This document shows, in pieces, positions 45,514 to 55,619 of a stretch of 64,000 nt of DNA; position 1 is the first letter of the stretch; each line of letters starts with the position of its first letter. The notes under the pieces were generated by a model. The model was not told the origin of the DNA. It saw only the letters and a program-made list of their open reading frames with translations, and did not search any database. The DNA comes from Isoalcanivorax indicus (lineage in GTDB: Bacteria; Pseudomonadota; Gammaproteobacteria; Pseudomonadales; Alcanivoracaceae), in assembly GCF_003259185.1 (NCBI RefSeq), contig NZ_QGMP01000001.1, forward strand, positions 248,001 to 312,000, read 5' to 3'. Both the position numbers and the translations under genes were made by a program.

Positions 45514-46218
45514 ATGAAGAAGTTAGGTCTGGTTGTAGCTGTGGCCGCTCTGGCGGCATGTGGACAGCAGGACAAAGGGGGAGATGTCGCCCTGGACAGC
45601 GATGTGCAGCAGGCGTCCTATGCCATCGGCTACCGTACGGGTGAGCAGATGTATGGCAATACCGACGATCTGGATCTGGATGCATTCCTGGCGGGCCTGC
45701 GTGCCGGTGCAAAGGGTGAAACCGATCTGCCGCTGGCCGCTGAAGATATGGACGAGGCCATCGTGGCCTACCAGCAGCGCAAGATGAGCGAGCGTGAGAG
45801 CAACATGCGCGAGCAGGGCAATACCAATGCGTCGGTGGGCGAGGCGTTCCGTGCCGAGAACGCCGAGCGTGATGGCGTTGTGACCACCGAAAGTGGCCTG
45901 CAGTACGAAGTGCTGGAATCCGGTGATGGCCAGAGCCCGACCCTGAGCGATTCCGTGGTGGCGCATTACCACGGCACGCTGGTGGATGGCACGGTGTTCG
46001 ACAGTTCTGTGGAGCGTGGCGAGCCCGCCACCTTCCCGCTGGGTCAGGTTATCCGTGGCTGGCAGGAAGCGCTGCAACTGATGAGCGTCGGTGACAAGTG
46101 GCGCATTGTGCTGCCGCCGGAGCTGGCTTATGGCGAGCATGGCGCGGGCGCAGACATCGGTCCCCAGTCCACGCTGGTGTTCGAAGTCGAGCTGCTGGAC
46201 GTTCAGTCTCCGGACTGA
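45514..46218 (+). CDS. FKBP-type peptidyl-prolyl isomerase, Mip/FkpA-like lipoprotein
   Basis: A periplasmic or envelope prolyl isomerase of 234 residues. A lipoprotein signal ends in LAACGQQ. An N-terminal dimerisation domain (ASYAIGYRTGEQM; LDLDAFLAGLRAG) and a long connecting helix precede the C-terminal FKBP domain (GLQYEVLESGDG; VVAHYHGTLVDGTVFDSSVERG; WRIVLPPELAYGEHG). GGAGG lies 6 nt upstream of the ATG. A strong terminator follows. This is a folding factor of the outer-membrane/periplasm type; Pseudomonas has an equivalent next to algQ. Confidence 0.93.
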   Translation: MKKLGLVVAVAALAACGQQDKGGDVALDSDVQQASYAIGYRTGEQMYGNTDDLDLDAFLAGLRAGAKGETDLPLAAEDMDEAIVAYQQRKMSERESNMREQGNTNASVGEAFRAENAERDGVVTTESGLQYEVLESGDGQSPTLSDSVVAHYHGTLVDGTVFDSSVERGEPATFPLGQVIRGWQEALQLMSVGDKWRIVLPPELAYGEHGAGADIGPQSTLVFEVELLDVQSPD

Positions 46219-46232
46219 GTGGTGTTGGCAGG

Positions 46233-46269
46233 CACAAAAAAGGCGGACCTCGGGTCCGCCTTTTTTGTG
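46233..46269. terminator. Bidirectional Rho-independent terminator
   Basis: CACAAAAAAGGCGGACC and GGTCCGCCTTTTTTGTG form a long stem with a short loop and runs of A and T on the two sides. It ends the FKBP gene and, from the other strand, algQ. Confidence 0.92.
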
Positions 46270-46304
46270 CCGCATCGGCGCGGGTTGTTGCCCCGGGGGC
46301 GCGC

Positions 46305-46793
46305 TCAGTGCCGGGTGAGGGCGCCCATGTGGATGCTCAGGATCAGTTGATCTTCCAGCGCAAAACGCTCTTCCAGATGCTCCAGCAGCTCGGTAAGCCG
46401 GTCGGGCAGGGCGTCCTGCAAGCGCTGGATGTGGTCCGGGGTGTCGTATTCCTCATTGAAGGCCAGCGCGGCGTCGGTGGACCGCGCCAGCCGGTGCAGG
46501 ACATGCTGCACCAGTCCGGGATCGGTGCCACGCAACTGTCGCGCTTCGGCGGCCAACTCGCGGTAGATCTCGAAATGACCGGCGCTGATGTAGTCCACCA
46601 GCACCTCGCAGAAGCGCTGCACACGCTGCTGCAGAGGCAGGCTGTCGGCATGCAGGCCGCAGAGGCCCTGTAGCGAGCAGAGCAGGGTCAGTAGCTCCTG
46701 GCGTTCGCGCAGCCATGCCTGAACTTGCTTCTCGATGCGCTGCCATTGATCCAGCGCGAGACGGTGGGGGGTGGATTGGACCTCGGCTGTCAT
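46305..46793 (-). CDS. algQ: Regulator of sigma D / AlgQ family anti-sigma factor
   Basis: A 162-residue helical protein of the Rsd/AlgQ family, which binds sigma-70 and shifts polymerase toward alternative sigma factors in stationary phase. Conserved segments: WLRERQELLTLLCSLQG, LQQRVQRFCEVLVDYISAGHFEIY and LEERFALEDQLI. Two starts are possible; AGGAGG lies 10 nt before the second ATG (46793) but only 1 nt before the first (46802), so I prefer 46793. It is divergent from dsbB, as in P. aeruginosa. Confidence 0.9.
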   Translation of the reverse strand: MTAEVQSTPHRLALDQWQRIEKQVQAWLRERQELLTLLCSLQGLCGLHADSLPLQQRVQRFCEVLVDYISAGHFEIYRELAAEARQLRGTDPGLVQHVLHRLARSTDAALAFNEEYDTPDHIQRLQDALPDRLTELLEHLEERFALEDQLILSIHMGALTRH

Positions 46794-47114
46794 GGTCGTC
46801 ATGCCTCCTGCTCGACGGTGGGTCGGGTGTTTGAGCCTACGGCAGCGCATGGGACTCGACAATTGGCCCTCGGGGCCAGATCGGCGTCCCGGAGCGGGCT
46901 GTTATATGGAAATCAGGCGCTTGGCGCCGTCAGACTGTTTTGTCATAAGCCAGGGTGCCCGGCCGGGGGCGTCGGCATATGAACCGCCCGGCGCCCGGGC
47001 GGTCTCATGGGTCGGGCAGGGGTGATGGCGCCGCGCCAGCATTGCCCCGCCAAGGGGGATTTCCGCTACACTGCGGGCTTCCATTGTTTCTGTTGCTGCG
47101 ATGACCGAGATACC

Positions 47115-47642
47115 ATGCTGACTCTGCGCCATTCCCTTTTGCGCCACCCCCTGCTGTCGCCCCGCATGCTCAACCTGGCCGGGCTGCTTGTCTGCGTGCT
47201 GGCGATGGCCATTGCCCTGTGGCTGCAATATGGCCCGGTAGCGCTAGAACCCTGCCCGCTGTGCACCTTCCAGCGGCTGGCGATGATCGCCGCCGGGGCC
47301 TTCTTCCTGCTGGCGTTCCTGCACAACCCGGGCGCCACAGGGCAACGGATATGGAACGCGCTGGCGGGCCTGTCGGCGTTGACGGGGGCGGGGGTCGCGT
47401 TGCGGCACATGTGGCTGCAGAGCCTGCCGGAAGACGAGGTGCCTGCCTGCGGCCCCGGGCTGGATTACATCATGGATGTCTTCCCGCTATGGGATGCCTT
47501 GCGGATGGTATTCAGTGGTTCGGGGGAATGCGCCGAGATCGACTGGACATTTCTGGGGCTGACGATCCCGCAGCAGGCATTGCTGGTGTTTGCGGGCCTG
47601 CTGGTACTGGCGCTGGTGCAACTGTTTCGCCGTTATCGCTAA
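47115..47642 (+). CDS. dsbB: Disulfide bond formation protein B
   Basis: Inner-membrane protein that reoxidises DsbA and passes electrons to quinone. The 175-residue product has four membrane segments. The first periplasmic cysteines are C47 and C50 (CPLC); the second pair lies around PACGPG and GECAEIDW. It is divergent from algQ. The frame is open further upstream, but MLTLRHSLLR at 47115 is consistent with the first membrane segment. Confidence 0.95.
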   Translation: MLTLRHSLLRHPLLSPRMLNLAGLLVCVLAMAIALWLQYGPVALEPCPLCTFQRLAMIAAGAFFLLAFLHNPGATGQRIWNALAGLSALTGAGVALRHMWLQSLPEDEVPACGPGLDYIMDVFPLWDALRMVFSGSGECAEIDWTFLGLTIPQQALLVFAGLLVLALVQLFRRYR

Positions 47643-47659
47643 CGCAGTGTCACGGACGA

Positions 47660-47878
47660 TCAGCCGACTTCCTGCTGGTGGGGGTGGCGCTTCATGAAGG
47701 CCTCGTAGCCTTCACGCCAGCCCGCGTGCCACCAGTCCATCAGGATATCTTCCTGATATGGACATCCGGTGTCATCACGGCCGCTCATGCCCCACATACA
47801 GCCACGGTCATAGGCTTTCTTGCACGGGTCGCGCTGGTCTTCGCGATGATCGTCGCGATGGTCGTTATGGTCCTGCAT
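47660..47878 (-). CDS. rmf: Ribosome modulation factor with charged N-terminal extension
   Basis: A 72-residue protein whose core matches RMF, which dimerises 70S ribosomes into inactive 100S particles. The recognisable parts are AYDRGCMWGMSGR, CPYQ (near residues 39-42) and WHAGWREGYEA. Compared with E. coli RMF (55 residues), it has an about 18-residue extension rich in His and Asp (HNDHRDDHREDQRD). The frame is open upstream to 47914, but this ATG gives the more natural size. It is convergent with dsbB, 17 nt apart. Confidence 0.82.
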   Translation of the reverse strand: MQDHNDHRDDHREDQRDPCKKAYDRGCMWGMSGRDDTGCPYQEDILMDWWHAGWREGYEAFMKRHPHQQEVG

Positions 47879-48026
47879 CCTGCAACGTCCCCCTTCGGGA
47901 AAAGGCTGCCTCACTCCAGGTTGAGGCTAGCACCGATCATCCCACAAGGGTGTGCAGTACGCCACAGGATGGCCTGCGCTGGCGCGAACGGTGGCATCGT
48001 TCCGCCGAACGGCATGCCGCTCCCGG

Positions 48027-49595
48027 TCAATCGCGAAAATAGGCCGCCAGATACTCGGCAAACGAGGGGTGCGGGGCTGCCTCCAGCGCGGTTTGTGCCG
48101 CCAGGCTGTCACGCGCCTCGGCGGCCAGGGCGTCTTCACGCTCGGCGGCCAGCGGCTGCGCCAGGAAGTGCGCGCGATGGGCTTCGGCCTGCGCCTGGGC
48201 GAAGTGGAAAAAGCTGCATGGCCCCTGAGTGGTCAGCGCCGCCATGACCTGTGCTGAAGGGGTGGCATCGGGGTTGTCGAGTTTTTCCTGTTGGCCCGCG
48301 AGGGCCTCGGCATAGTGGCTGCCGCCGTGGGTGGTGTCGAGCAGGGCCGCAATCGGCGCCATGCGTTCGAGGATCTGGCCGCCCCAGTCGTGCAGGCTGA
48401 CCTGCTTGCCCCAGTTGCACAGCAGGGTGCCGGTGTCGCGCCCCTGATACACCACCTTGCGGATGTTTTCCTTGCTGGCATTCAGGTCGCAGTTTTCCAG
48501 CAGCGGTGACTCCCGCAGCAGGCAATAGGTGGCAAACAGATCAAGAAAACGGATCTGCATCTGGTTGATGCCCAGCGGCTCGAACGGATTCAGATCCAGC
48601 GCCCGGATTTCGACATACTCCACGCCGCGCCGCGACAGCGCCAGGGTCGGCCGCTCGCCGGATGCCGTGGTGCGTTTCGGGCGGATCGACGAGTAATACT
48701 CGTTCTCGATCTGCAGGATATTGCTGTTCAGTTGCCGGTATTCCCCGTCCACCAGTACGCCGATGCGGGCATATTCCGGCGCGTTGGTCTTGATCGCGTG
48801 GGTCAGGGTGCGGACATAGTCGTCCAGCGTGTTGTAGCTGATGTGCAGGCTGGATTGCGCATTGTTCTGGTAGCCCAGATCGCTCATGCGCAGCGAGGTG
48901 GCCCCCGGGTAGGTCAGGGTATGCCCGGCGATCTCGCTGAGCGTGTGCGGGCGCCCGGCCAGGAACGATTTGCACAGCGCCGGTGAGGCGCCGAACAGAT
49001 AGATCAGCAACCAGGAATAGCGCTGGAAGTTACGCGTCAGATCAAAATAGCGTGCCGAAATGAAGTCCTGCAGCGGACGCGTGTCACCTTCCAGTTGCTG
49101 ATGCAACTGCCAGAAATTTTCCGGGAACGACAGGTTGTAATGAATCCCGGCAATGGTCTGCATGCGCCGCCCGTAACGGTAGCCCAGGCCCTTGCGGTAA
49201 ATGTATTTCATCTGCCCGACGTTGGAGCTGCCATAGCGGGCCAGCGGAATGTCTTCATCCGGGCCCATGACGCAGGGCATGGAGTTGACCCACAGCCGCT
49301 CGTCGCCGATGTGCTGGTACACGTAGCGATGCAGGTCTTCGAGAAAGCGCAGCGGGGCGTCCAGCTGGTCGCTGGCCGGGGTGATGAATTCGAGCAGGGC
49401 TTCCGAGTAGTCCGTGGTCAGATACGGGTGCGTGAGTGCTGAGCCCAGCGCCGCCGGGTGCGGTGTCTGTGCCAGAGCCCCCTGGGGGGTAATGCGCAGG
49501 CTTTCCTTCTCGATGCCGCGGCGCATGCCGGCCAGGGTCGGCGCAGCGTTGTGGCGCGTCAGGGCATCCAGTCGCCGGGTCAGCAGATCACTCAT
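48027..49595 (-). CDS. gshA: Glutamate-cysteine ligase
   Basis: Joins glutamate and cysteine, the first step of glutathione synthesis. The 522-residue product is of the gammaproteobacterial class (E. coli GshA 518). Seen: IEKESLRITPQG, TDYSEALLEFITPA (ATP/metal binding), YGRRMQTIAGIHYNLSFPE and EYVEIRALDLNPFEPLG. GAGG lies 8 nt upstream of the ATG at 49595. It lies 16 nt downstream of tex on the same strand and may share its transcript. gshB is not in the window. Confidence 0.96.
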   Translation of the reverse strand: MSDLLTRRLDALTRHNAAPTLAGMRRGIEKESLRITPQGALAQTPHPAALGSALTHPYLTTDYSEALLEFITPASDQLDAPLRFLEDLHRYVYQHIGDERLWVNSMPCVMGPDEDIPLARYGSSNVGQMKYIYRKGLGYRYGRRMQTIAGIHYNLSFPENFWQLHQQLEGDTRPLQDFISARYFDLTRNFQRYSWLLIYLFGASPALCKSFLAGRPHTLSEIAGHTLTYPGATSLRMSDLGYQNNAQSSLHISYNTLDDYVRTLTHAIKTNAPEYARIGVLVDGEYRQLNSNILQIENEYYSSIRPKRTTASGERPTLALSRRGVEYVEIRALDLNPFEPLGINQMQIRFLDLFATYCLLRESPLLENCDLNASKENIRKVVYQGRDTGTLLCNWGKQVSLHDWGGQILERMAPIAALLDTTHGGSHYAEALAGQQEKLDNPDATPSAQVMAALTTQGPCSFFHFAQAQAEAHRAHFLAQPLAAEREDALAAEARDSLAAQTALEAAPHPSFAEYLAAYFRD

Positions 49596-49611
49596 CACGA
49601 TATCCTCGTGT

Positions 49612-52014
49612 TCACACGCGACGCTTGCGTGCGGCTTTTTCTTCCTGGGCCTTGGCAAACAGGTCGGCGAAGGTGCCGGTTCCGTTGCCAGCCCCGGCGT
49701 TGCCACCCCGCTGGGGCGGTGCGGCACTGCGCTGGCCGCCCTGGCGACCCTTGCCGCCCGCGTTGCGGTTGGCCGTCGGTCGGCTGCCTGCCGGTTTGTC
49801 TTCGGGCTGGTCTTCCAGGCGCATGGTCAGGCTGATACGGCGGCGCTCCAGATCCACTTCCATCACCTTCACCTTGACGATGTCGCCAGGGCTGACCACT
49901 TCATGGGCGTCCTTGACGAATTTCTCTGACAAGGCGGACACATGGACGAGACCGTCCTGGTGGACGCCGACATCGACGAAGGCGCCGAAGTTGGTCACGT
50001 TGGTCACGGTGCCCTCAAGCACCATGCCCGGTTTCAGATCCTTGATGTCCTCGACGCCTTCCTTGAACTCGGCGGCGCGGAATTCGGGACGCGGATCGCG
50101 GCCCGGCTTTTCCAGTTCCGCCAGGATGTCGCTGACCGTCATGACGCCGAAGCGGTCGTCGGTGAAGGTTTCCGGTTTGAGTTTGCGCAGGAAGCCGCTG
50201 TCGCCAATCAGGTCCTTGACCACGCGATCATGGGCCGCCGCGATCTTTTCCACGACGGAGTACGCTTCCGGGTGCACGCTGGAGGCATCCAGCGGATTCT
50301 CGCTCTGGCTGACGCGCAGAAAACCGGCGGCCTGTTCAAAGGTCTTGTCACCCAGACGCGGCACCTGCTTCAGGGCTTCACGGTTGGGGAAGGCGCCATG
50401 TTTTTCGCGGTAGCTGACGATGTTGCTGGCAATGGTGGCATTGAGGCCGGAGATGCGCGCCAGCAGCGCCGCCGAGGCGGTGTTCACATCCACGCCCACG
50501 GCATTCACACAGTCCTCGACCACGGCATCCAGACTGCGCGCCAGTTTCACCTGGCTGACATCGTGCTGGTACTGGCCTACCCCAATGGATTTCGGGTCGA
50601 TTTTCACCAGTTCCGCGAGCGGGTCCTGCAGGCGGCGCGCAATGGACACGGCGCCCCGGAAGGACACATCCAGATCCGGGAATTCCCGCGCGGCCGTTTC
50701 CGAGGCGGAGTACACCGAGGCGCCCGCTTCGCTGACCATGATCTTGGTCATGCGCAGCTTCGGCAGCTTTTTCACCAGTTCACCGGCCAGCTTGTCGGTT
50801 TCGCGGCTGGCGGTGCCGTTGCCGATGGCGATCAGGCTGACCTGATGCTTGACGCACAGGGCGCCCAGCGCGGCCAGCGACTGGTCCCACTGATTGCGCG
50901 GCTGGTGCGGGAAAATGGTGGTGTGCTCCAGCAGCTTGCCGGTGCTGTCGACCACGGTCACCTTGACCCCGGTACGCAGTCCGGGGTCCAGCGCCAGGGT
51001 GGCATGCGGCCCGGCGGGCGGTGCCAGCAGCAGGCTCTTGAGGTTGCGGGCGAAGACATTGATGGCCTCTTCTTCGGCCATTTCCCGCACCCGGCCCAGC
51101 AGTTCGGTTTCCAGATGTGTGGCCAGCTTGATCTTCCAGGTCCAGCGCACCACTTCACCCAGCCAGTTGTCCGCTGCGCGTTGCTGGTGCTGCCAGTCGA
51201 TACTGTTGGCGACCATGGTTTCGCACGGATGCGGCGGAGTGGCTTCCAGCGCTTCAGGCAGCGCCATGCTGACATGCAGGATGCCTTCGTTGCGGCCGCG
51301 GAACAGCGCCAGCGCCCGGTGCCCGGGAATCTGGGCCAGCGGTTCGCGGTGGGCAAAGTAGTCGCTGAACTTGATGCCTTCCTTGTCCTTGCCGTCCGCC
51401 ACCGTGGAGATGATGTCGGCCTTTTCCCACAGCCAGGTGCGCAGGCGAGTCAGCAGTTCGGCGTTCTCGCTGAAGCGCTCCATCAGAATCTGTTTGGCGC
51501 CGTCGAGGGCATCCTTGGCGGTGTCGATCTTGTGTTCGCTATTCAGGAAACCGGCGGCTTCGGTGTCCGGGTCCCGTGTCGGGTCACTCAGCAGCGCGTC
51601 GGCCAGCGGCTCCAGACCTGCTTCGCGGGCAATCTGTGCCCGGGTACGGCGCTTCTGCTTGTACGGCAGATAGAGATCTTCCAGTCGCGTCTTGGTATCG
51701 GCAGCGAGGATGTTGGCTTCCAGTGCCGGGGTCAGCTTGTCCTGCTCGCGGATGCTCTTGAGGATCGCCTCGCGACGCTCCACCAGCTCGCGCAGGTAGC
51801 GCAGCCGTTCTTCCAGATTGCGCAGCTGGGTATCGTCCAGGCCATCGGTCACTTCCTTCCGGTAGCGGGCGATGAAGGGCACGGTGGCGCCCTCATCCAG
51901 CAGGGCCACGGCGGCGGCCACCTGGCGTGGCTGGACACTCAGTTCCCGGGCGATCAGGGCTTCGATGGGCGGCAGTGGGGCTGGCGGCGCAGAGGCAGTG
52001 AGGGTATCGGACAT
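49612..52014 (-). CDS. tex: RNA-binding transcription accessory protein Tex
   Basis: A conserved nucleic-acid-binding protein that affects transcription and stress responses. The 800-residue product has the N-terminal helical Tex domain, a YqgF-like RNase H fold ([16 protein letters not shown]), two helix-hairpin-helix regions ([16 protein letters not shown]) and a C-terminal S1 domain ([20 protein letters not shown], about 661-728), then a Pro/Gly-rich basic tail. The family start MSDTLTA at 52014 is preferred over an upstream ATG. It is followed by gshA. Confidence 0.95.
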   Translation of the reverse strand: MSDTLTASAPPAPLPPIEALIARELSVQPRQVAAAVALLDEGATVPFIARYRKEVTDGLDDTQLRNLEERLRYLRELVERREAILKSIREQDKLTPALEANILAADTKTRLEDLYLPYKQKRRTRAQIAREAGLEPLADALLSDPTRDPDTEAAGFLNSEHKIDTAKDALDGAKQILMERFSENAELLTRLRTWLWEKADIISTVADGKDKEGIKFSDYFAHREPLAQIPGHRALALFRGRNEGILHVSMALPEALEATPPHPCETMVANSIDWQHQQRAADNWLGEVVRWTWKIKLATHLETELLGRVREMAEEEAINVFARNLKSLLLAPPAGPHATLALDPGLRTGVKVTVVDSTGKLLEHTTIFPHQPRNQWDQSLAALGALCVKHQVSLIAIGNGTASRETDKLAGELVKKLPKLRMTKIMVSEAGASVYSASETAAREFPDLDVSFRGAVSIARRLQDPLAELVKIDPKSIGVGQYQHDVSQVKLARSLDAVVEDCVNAVGVDVNTASAALLARISGLNATIASNIVSYREKHGAFPNREALKQVPRLGDKTFEQAAGFLRVSQSENPLDASSVHPEAYSVVEKIAAAHDRVVKDLIGDSGFLRKLKPETFTDDRFGVMTVSDILAELEKPGRDPRPEFRAAEFKEGVEDIKDLKPGMVLEGTVTNVTNFGAFVDVGVHQDGLVHVSALSEKFVKDAHEVVSPGDIVKVKVMEVDLERRRISLTMRLEDQPEDKPAGSRPTANRNAGGKGRQGGQRSAAPPQRGGNAGAGNGTGTFADLFAKAQEEKAARKRRV

Positions 52015-52173
52015 GGGGTTGCTGGATCCATTGGTCAGTGAATGGCATACATGCAGGTGGCCGGAATCATAGGCCACGTGTCCGGCCGGGGACAGATTGA
52101 CAGGGCAATTTTGCTGTGGCTGTCGCGGATCGGGGGAGGGGGTGTCGGGGCGCGCTGAGGCGCCCCGGGGAGA

Positions 52174-52539
52174 TCAGCTGCCCAGCAGCTCCTTGATCTT
52201 GGCCACCAGCTCGTCTTCCTGCGGCGGCTTGACGATATAGCCTGCGGCGCCCTGGCGCTCACCCCAGACCTTGTCGGTGTCCTGGTCCTTGGTGGTCACC
52301 AGTACCACCGGGATATGCTGGGTGTCCGGGTCGCGGGTGATCTTGCGGGTCGCCTGGAAGCCGTTCAGCTCGGGCATCACCACGTCCATCAGGATCAGGT
52401 CCGGCTTCTCGGAGCGGGCCATCTCGACCCCCTGCATGCCATTGTTGGCCGTTACGGTCTGATGCCCTTGCGCTTCACAGATACGCACCATGTTGGCCAT
52501 CTGTGTGGGTGAGTCATCCACCACCAGAATCTTCGCCAT
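52174..52539 (-). CDS. pilH: Single-domain response regulator, PilH-like
   Basis: A 121-residue CheY-like receiver with phospho-acceptor D52 and no output domain. It closely resembles PilH of type IV pilus twitching control: AKILVVDDSPTQMANM, DLILMDVVMPELNGFQATRKIT and VTTKDQDTDKVWGERQGA. GGAGG lies 6 nt before the ATG at 52539. No other pil/chp gene is in the window, so it is an orphan regulator here; the rest of the pathway may lie elsewhere. Confidence 0.85.
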   Translation of the reverse strand: MAKILVVDDSPTQMANMVRICEAQGHQTVTANNGMQGVEMARSEKPDLILMDVVMPELNGFQATRKITRDPDTQHIPVVLVTTKDQDTDKVWGERQGAAGYIVKPPQEDELVAKIKELLGS

Positions 52540-52842
52540 CACGTTCCTCCCCACAGTTGAATCAGCATGCGGCGGGCTTGTTGTACGCCAGCTCGCGAAT
52601 TTGCCTGAATGATAGCAGGATGATGGCGCGGTGAAACCTGATCATTTCCGGCACAATCTGCGGTATCGTGTCACATTGTTGCGCGTCGGCTGGCTGCGGG
52701 GAACCCCGGTCCGACTGGCCGGTCACACTCTGTTGCGAATTCGCCAGCGCCCTGCGGTTGCAATCCCCGGGGGGCAGGGGGAAGATGCCGCGCGGCGGGC
52801 AACCCCCGATATAACAAGATCCTGCCAGGCCGGGAGATCGCT

Positions 52843-53559
52843 GTGAGTGCAGACCAGACCCAGGACAAGATTCTCGTTGTGGACGATGACGCCCGGCTGC
52901 GCAGCCTGCTGCAGCGCTTCCTGGAGGAGCAGGGCTTCCATATCAAGGCGGTGGGCGATGCCGTGCAGATGGACCGGGCGTTGAGCCGTGAAATCTATTC
53001 CCTGATGGTGCTGGATCTGATGCTGCCGGGCGAGGATGGGCTGTCCATCTGCCGGCGCCTGCGCGAGGCCGGCACGGCGATGCCGATCATCATGCTCACC
53101 GCCAAGGGCGATGACAACGAGCGCATCGAGGGCCTGGAAGCTGGCGCCGACGACTACCTGCCCAAACCCTTCAACCCCCGGGAACTGGATGCCCGCATCC
53201 GTGCCGTGCTGCGCCGTCAGGTGCGCGAAGTGCCGGGCGCGCCGAGCCGTGACAGCCAGCATGTCAGCTTCGGCCCCTGGGCGCTGGACCTGTCGCGGCG
53301 CATCCTCAGCCGGGGGCAGGAGGAGCACAGCCTCACCACCGGCGAATTTGCCGTCCTCAAGGCGCTGGTGCAGCACCCGCGCGAGCCGCTGACCCGCGAC
53401 AAGCTGATGAATCTGGCCCGCGGCCGCGAATGGAGCGCCATGGAGCGCTCCATCGACGTGCAGGTATCACGCCTGCGCCGGTTGCTGGAAGACGATCCCT
53501 CCAAGCCCCGTTACGTGCAGACCGTCTGGGGCGTCGGCTATGTGTTCGTGCCGGATTGA
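52843..53559 (+). CDS. ompR: Two-component response regulator OmpR
   Basis: A 238-residue DNA-binding response regulator. Receiver domain with acceptor D58 (LMVLDLMLPGEDG) and conserved K in DDYLPKPFNPREL; winged-helix domain at the C terminus (LMNLARGREWSAMERSIDVQVSRLRRLLE). The start codon is GTG at 52843. It precedes envZ by 65 nt. The motif content matches OmpR, the osmolarity/acid response regulator, though targets cannot be inferred. Confidence 0.93.
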   Translation: MSADQTQDKILVVDDDARLRSLLQRFLEEQGFHIKAVGDAVQMDRALSREIYSLMVLDLMLPGEDGLSICRRLREAGTAMPIIMLTAKGDDNERIEGLEAGADDYLPKPFNPRELDARIRAVLRRQVREVPGAPSRDSQHVSFGPWALDLSRRILSRGQEEHSLTTGEFAVLKALVQHPREPLTRDKLMNLARGREWSAMERSIDVQVSRLRRLLEDDPSKPRYVQTVWGVGYVFVPD

Positions 53560-53624
53560 GCGTGGTCTGACCGTCGCTTTTCAGGCATTGTAGACGTCCC
53601 CTGACCCGCGGATACGCCTGATCC

Positions 53625-54947
53625 ATGCGCTTTCGTCTGTTACCCCGCACCGCCTTTGCCCGCTCCGCCATGGTGGTGGGGCTGGTGATCTTCCTGACTC
53701 AGGTGCTGACCATCTGGTTTTTTGCCCGGAATGCCTATCTGCCCGGGATTCGCGAGTATTCGCGTTTGACGGTGCTGCAGGCCGAGCTGTCTTTCCATGA
53801 CGCCACCCGGGACCCGGAAGGGGCGCGCCGTCTGGGGGAAACCACCGGCATCATTGTGGCTGATCCGCCAGATGCCCGTGAGGGGCGGGTGCCCTGGATT
53901 ACGCGCCCGGTGGTGGGCAGCTTCCGGGGCGAGATTCAGCGTGAACTCGAGGAAACCGTGTTTGTGCGCTTCGAGGATTCGCGGCGCCCGGTGATCTGGG
54001 TGACGGCGGCCTCGTTCAATGGCAAGTGGCTGCGCGTGCCGATGACCTTCTTCCGTGACTACGACCGCTACCTGCTGGTGGGCTGGGGGGTAACGGTGCC
54101 CCTGTTCGCGATCATTGCCGGGTTGCTGATCGCCCGAGGCCTGAACCGGCCGCTGAAGCGTCTGGAGCAGGTGGCGCTGGTGGTCGGACGCGGCGACCCG
54201 GTGCCGCCGCTGGACGACGATGTCGGGCCGAAGGAAATCGACGCGGTGAACCGGGCGTTCAACCGCATGACGCGCGAACTGGCTCAGGCGCAACGGGACC
54301 GGGCACTGCTGCTCGCCGGGGTGTCCCATGACCTGCGCACGCCGCTGACGCGCATGCGCCTGTCGGCAGAATTCATTCCCGATGCTGAATTGTCGACGGG
54401 CATCATCAGTGATATCGAAGACATGGATGCGATCCTCGAGCAGTTTATCGGTTTCATTCGTGATGGCGCCGATGAGGTGGCCAGCTACGAAAACCTGAAT
54501 GTGCTGGTGGAGGATGTCTGCGCCAAGTTTGCGGAGGTGGCGTTGCAGCTCCAGTTGCGTGAGGTGCCCCGGCTGATGGTCAAGCGCCTGACCTTCAAGC
54601 GCCTGCTGACCAACCTGATCAGCAATGCTATCAAGTACGGCGAAGCGCCGGTCGAGATCGATACCCGTGTCGAGGGTGAGGACGTGGTGTTGCGCGTGCG
54701 GGATCACGGGCAGGGGGTACGCGATGAGGATATTCCCACGTTGTTGCAGCCGTTTTCGCGTGGTGAAAAGGCGCGCACGGTGACCGGTTCGGGGCTGGGC
54801 CTGGCGATCGTCAAACGTATCGTCGATATGCACCATGGCCTTATCCGGCTGGGCAATCACGCCGAGGGTGGGCTGGAAGTGGAGATTCGCTTGCCGGTGA
54901 CCGGCCGCTTTGTGCAGCCCGAGGCCTTGTCGGCCCGGGTGCGATAA
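53625..54947 (+). CDS. envZ: Sensor histidine kinase EnvZ
   Basis: The inner-membrane partner of OmpR, 440 residues. Two membrane segments ([40 protein letters not shown]) flank an about 110-residue periplasmic domain. HAMP follows, then the H-box [16 protein letters not shown] with phospho-acceptor H235, and the ATPase domain with [10 protein letters not shown] and [16 protein letters not shown]. Order and spacing match a standard ompR-envZ operon. Confidence 0.93.
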   Translation: MRFRLLPRTAFARSAMVVGLVIFLTQVLTIWFFARNAYLPGIREYSRLTVLQAELSFHDATRDPEGARRLGETTGIIVADPPDAREGRVPWITRPVVGSFRGEIQRELEETVFVRFEDSRRPVIWVTAASFNGKWLRVPMTFFRDYDRYLLVGWGVTVPLFAIIAGLLIARGLNRPLKRLEQVALVVGRGDPVPPLDDDVGPKEIDAVNRAFNRMTRELAQAQRDRALLLAGVSHDLRTPLTRMRLSAEFIPDAELSTGIISDIEDMDAILEQFIGFIRDGADEVASYENLNVLVEDVCAKFAEVALQLQLREVPRLMVKRLTFKRLLTNLISNAIKYGEAPVEIDTRVEGEDVVLRVRDHGQGVRDEDIPTLLQPFSRGEKARTVTGSGLGLAIVKRIVDMHHGLIRLGNHAEGGLEVEIRLPVTGRFVQPEALSARVR

Positions 54948-54970
54948 AAAAGGGCGCCCGAAGGCGCCCT
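54944..54970 (-). terminator. Terminator of the DUF4168 gene
   Basis: Stem AGGGCGCC / GGCGCCCT with a short loop. Reading on the minus strand, the stem is followed by a run of T, so it ends the minus-strand gene that stops at 55033. It overlaps the envZ stop codon region on the plus strand and may serve both. Confidence 0.75.
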
Positions 54971-55032
54971 GTTGCCCTGCAGCGGGGGACCAATCCGCCC
55001 GGGCCTACTGCTTGTTGCTTGCTCGGTGATGC

Positions 55033-55461
55033 TTACAGCATGCCTTCGACACGCTGGCGCAGTTCATCGTCGTACGGCAGCATCTGGGCAATGCGGTTGT
55101 AGGTGCCTACATCAAGGCCCTCATCCTGTACCGCCTGCACCATTTCCTGCTGCATGTTCATCTGTACTTCTGCGACCTTTTCCGGGTCGTCCGCAGCCTG
55201 GGCTTCGCTGACATACTTCTCACGAATTTCCTCAACCTGCTTGTGCGCAGAAGCGAATTTTTCCAGCTCGTCGTCGCTCACTTCGGTGGCGGCAGCATCC
55301 GGCGCGAAGCCCTGGCCCTGCTGACCCTGCTGAGCTTGTGCAGCAGGGTTATGCTGCTGGCCGCCGTCAGAATAGGTGCCTGCGGCGCCCTGGGCGAAGG
55401 CAGCACCGGTCAGACCGGTGGCGGCGATGGCGATGGCAAGTTGCTTCAGTCGGATTTGCAT
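55033..55461 (-). CDS. Exported DUF4168-domain protein
   Basis: A 142-residue periplasmic protein: signal peptide (cleavage near AFA-QGAA), a Gln/Gly-rich linker (QQHNPAAQAQQGQQGQG) and a helical domain typical of DUF4168 (SDDELEKFASAHKQVEEIRE; YNRIAQMLPYDDELRQRV). Function unknown. It is divergent from nothing near and terminates at the hairpin at 54951. The spacing upstream (158 nt) to ndh suggests its own promoter. Confidence 0.85.
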   Translation of the reverse strand: MQIRLKQLAIAIAATGLTGAAFAQGAAGTYSDGGQQHNPAAQAQQGQQGQGFAPDAAATEVSDDELEKFASAHKQVEEIREKYVSEAQAADDPEKVAEVQMNMQQEMVQAVQDEGLDVGTYNRIAQMLPYDDELRQRVEGML

Positions 55462-55619
55462 TATGCGTTCTCCTCGTTGGCTGCGTGAAAATGTCTCGTT
55501 GCCTGGTCAAGTCCGACCCGTCGCAGCGGAGAAGTTCCTGTTCCACACAGATCTGGCGGGCGGGCACCCGGTTGCAGGGCCCGCCAGCCTTGGCGTTGCG
55601 ATAGTTGTAACGAGATATT

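Noticed and set aside
49942-52041. 699-codon plus-strand frame opposite tex
   Set aside because: Tex is complete on the other strand; no ribosome site or known domain supports the antisense frame.
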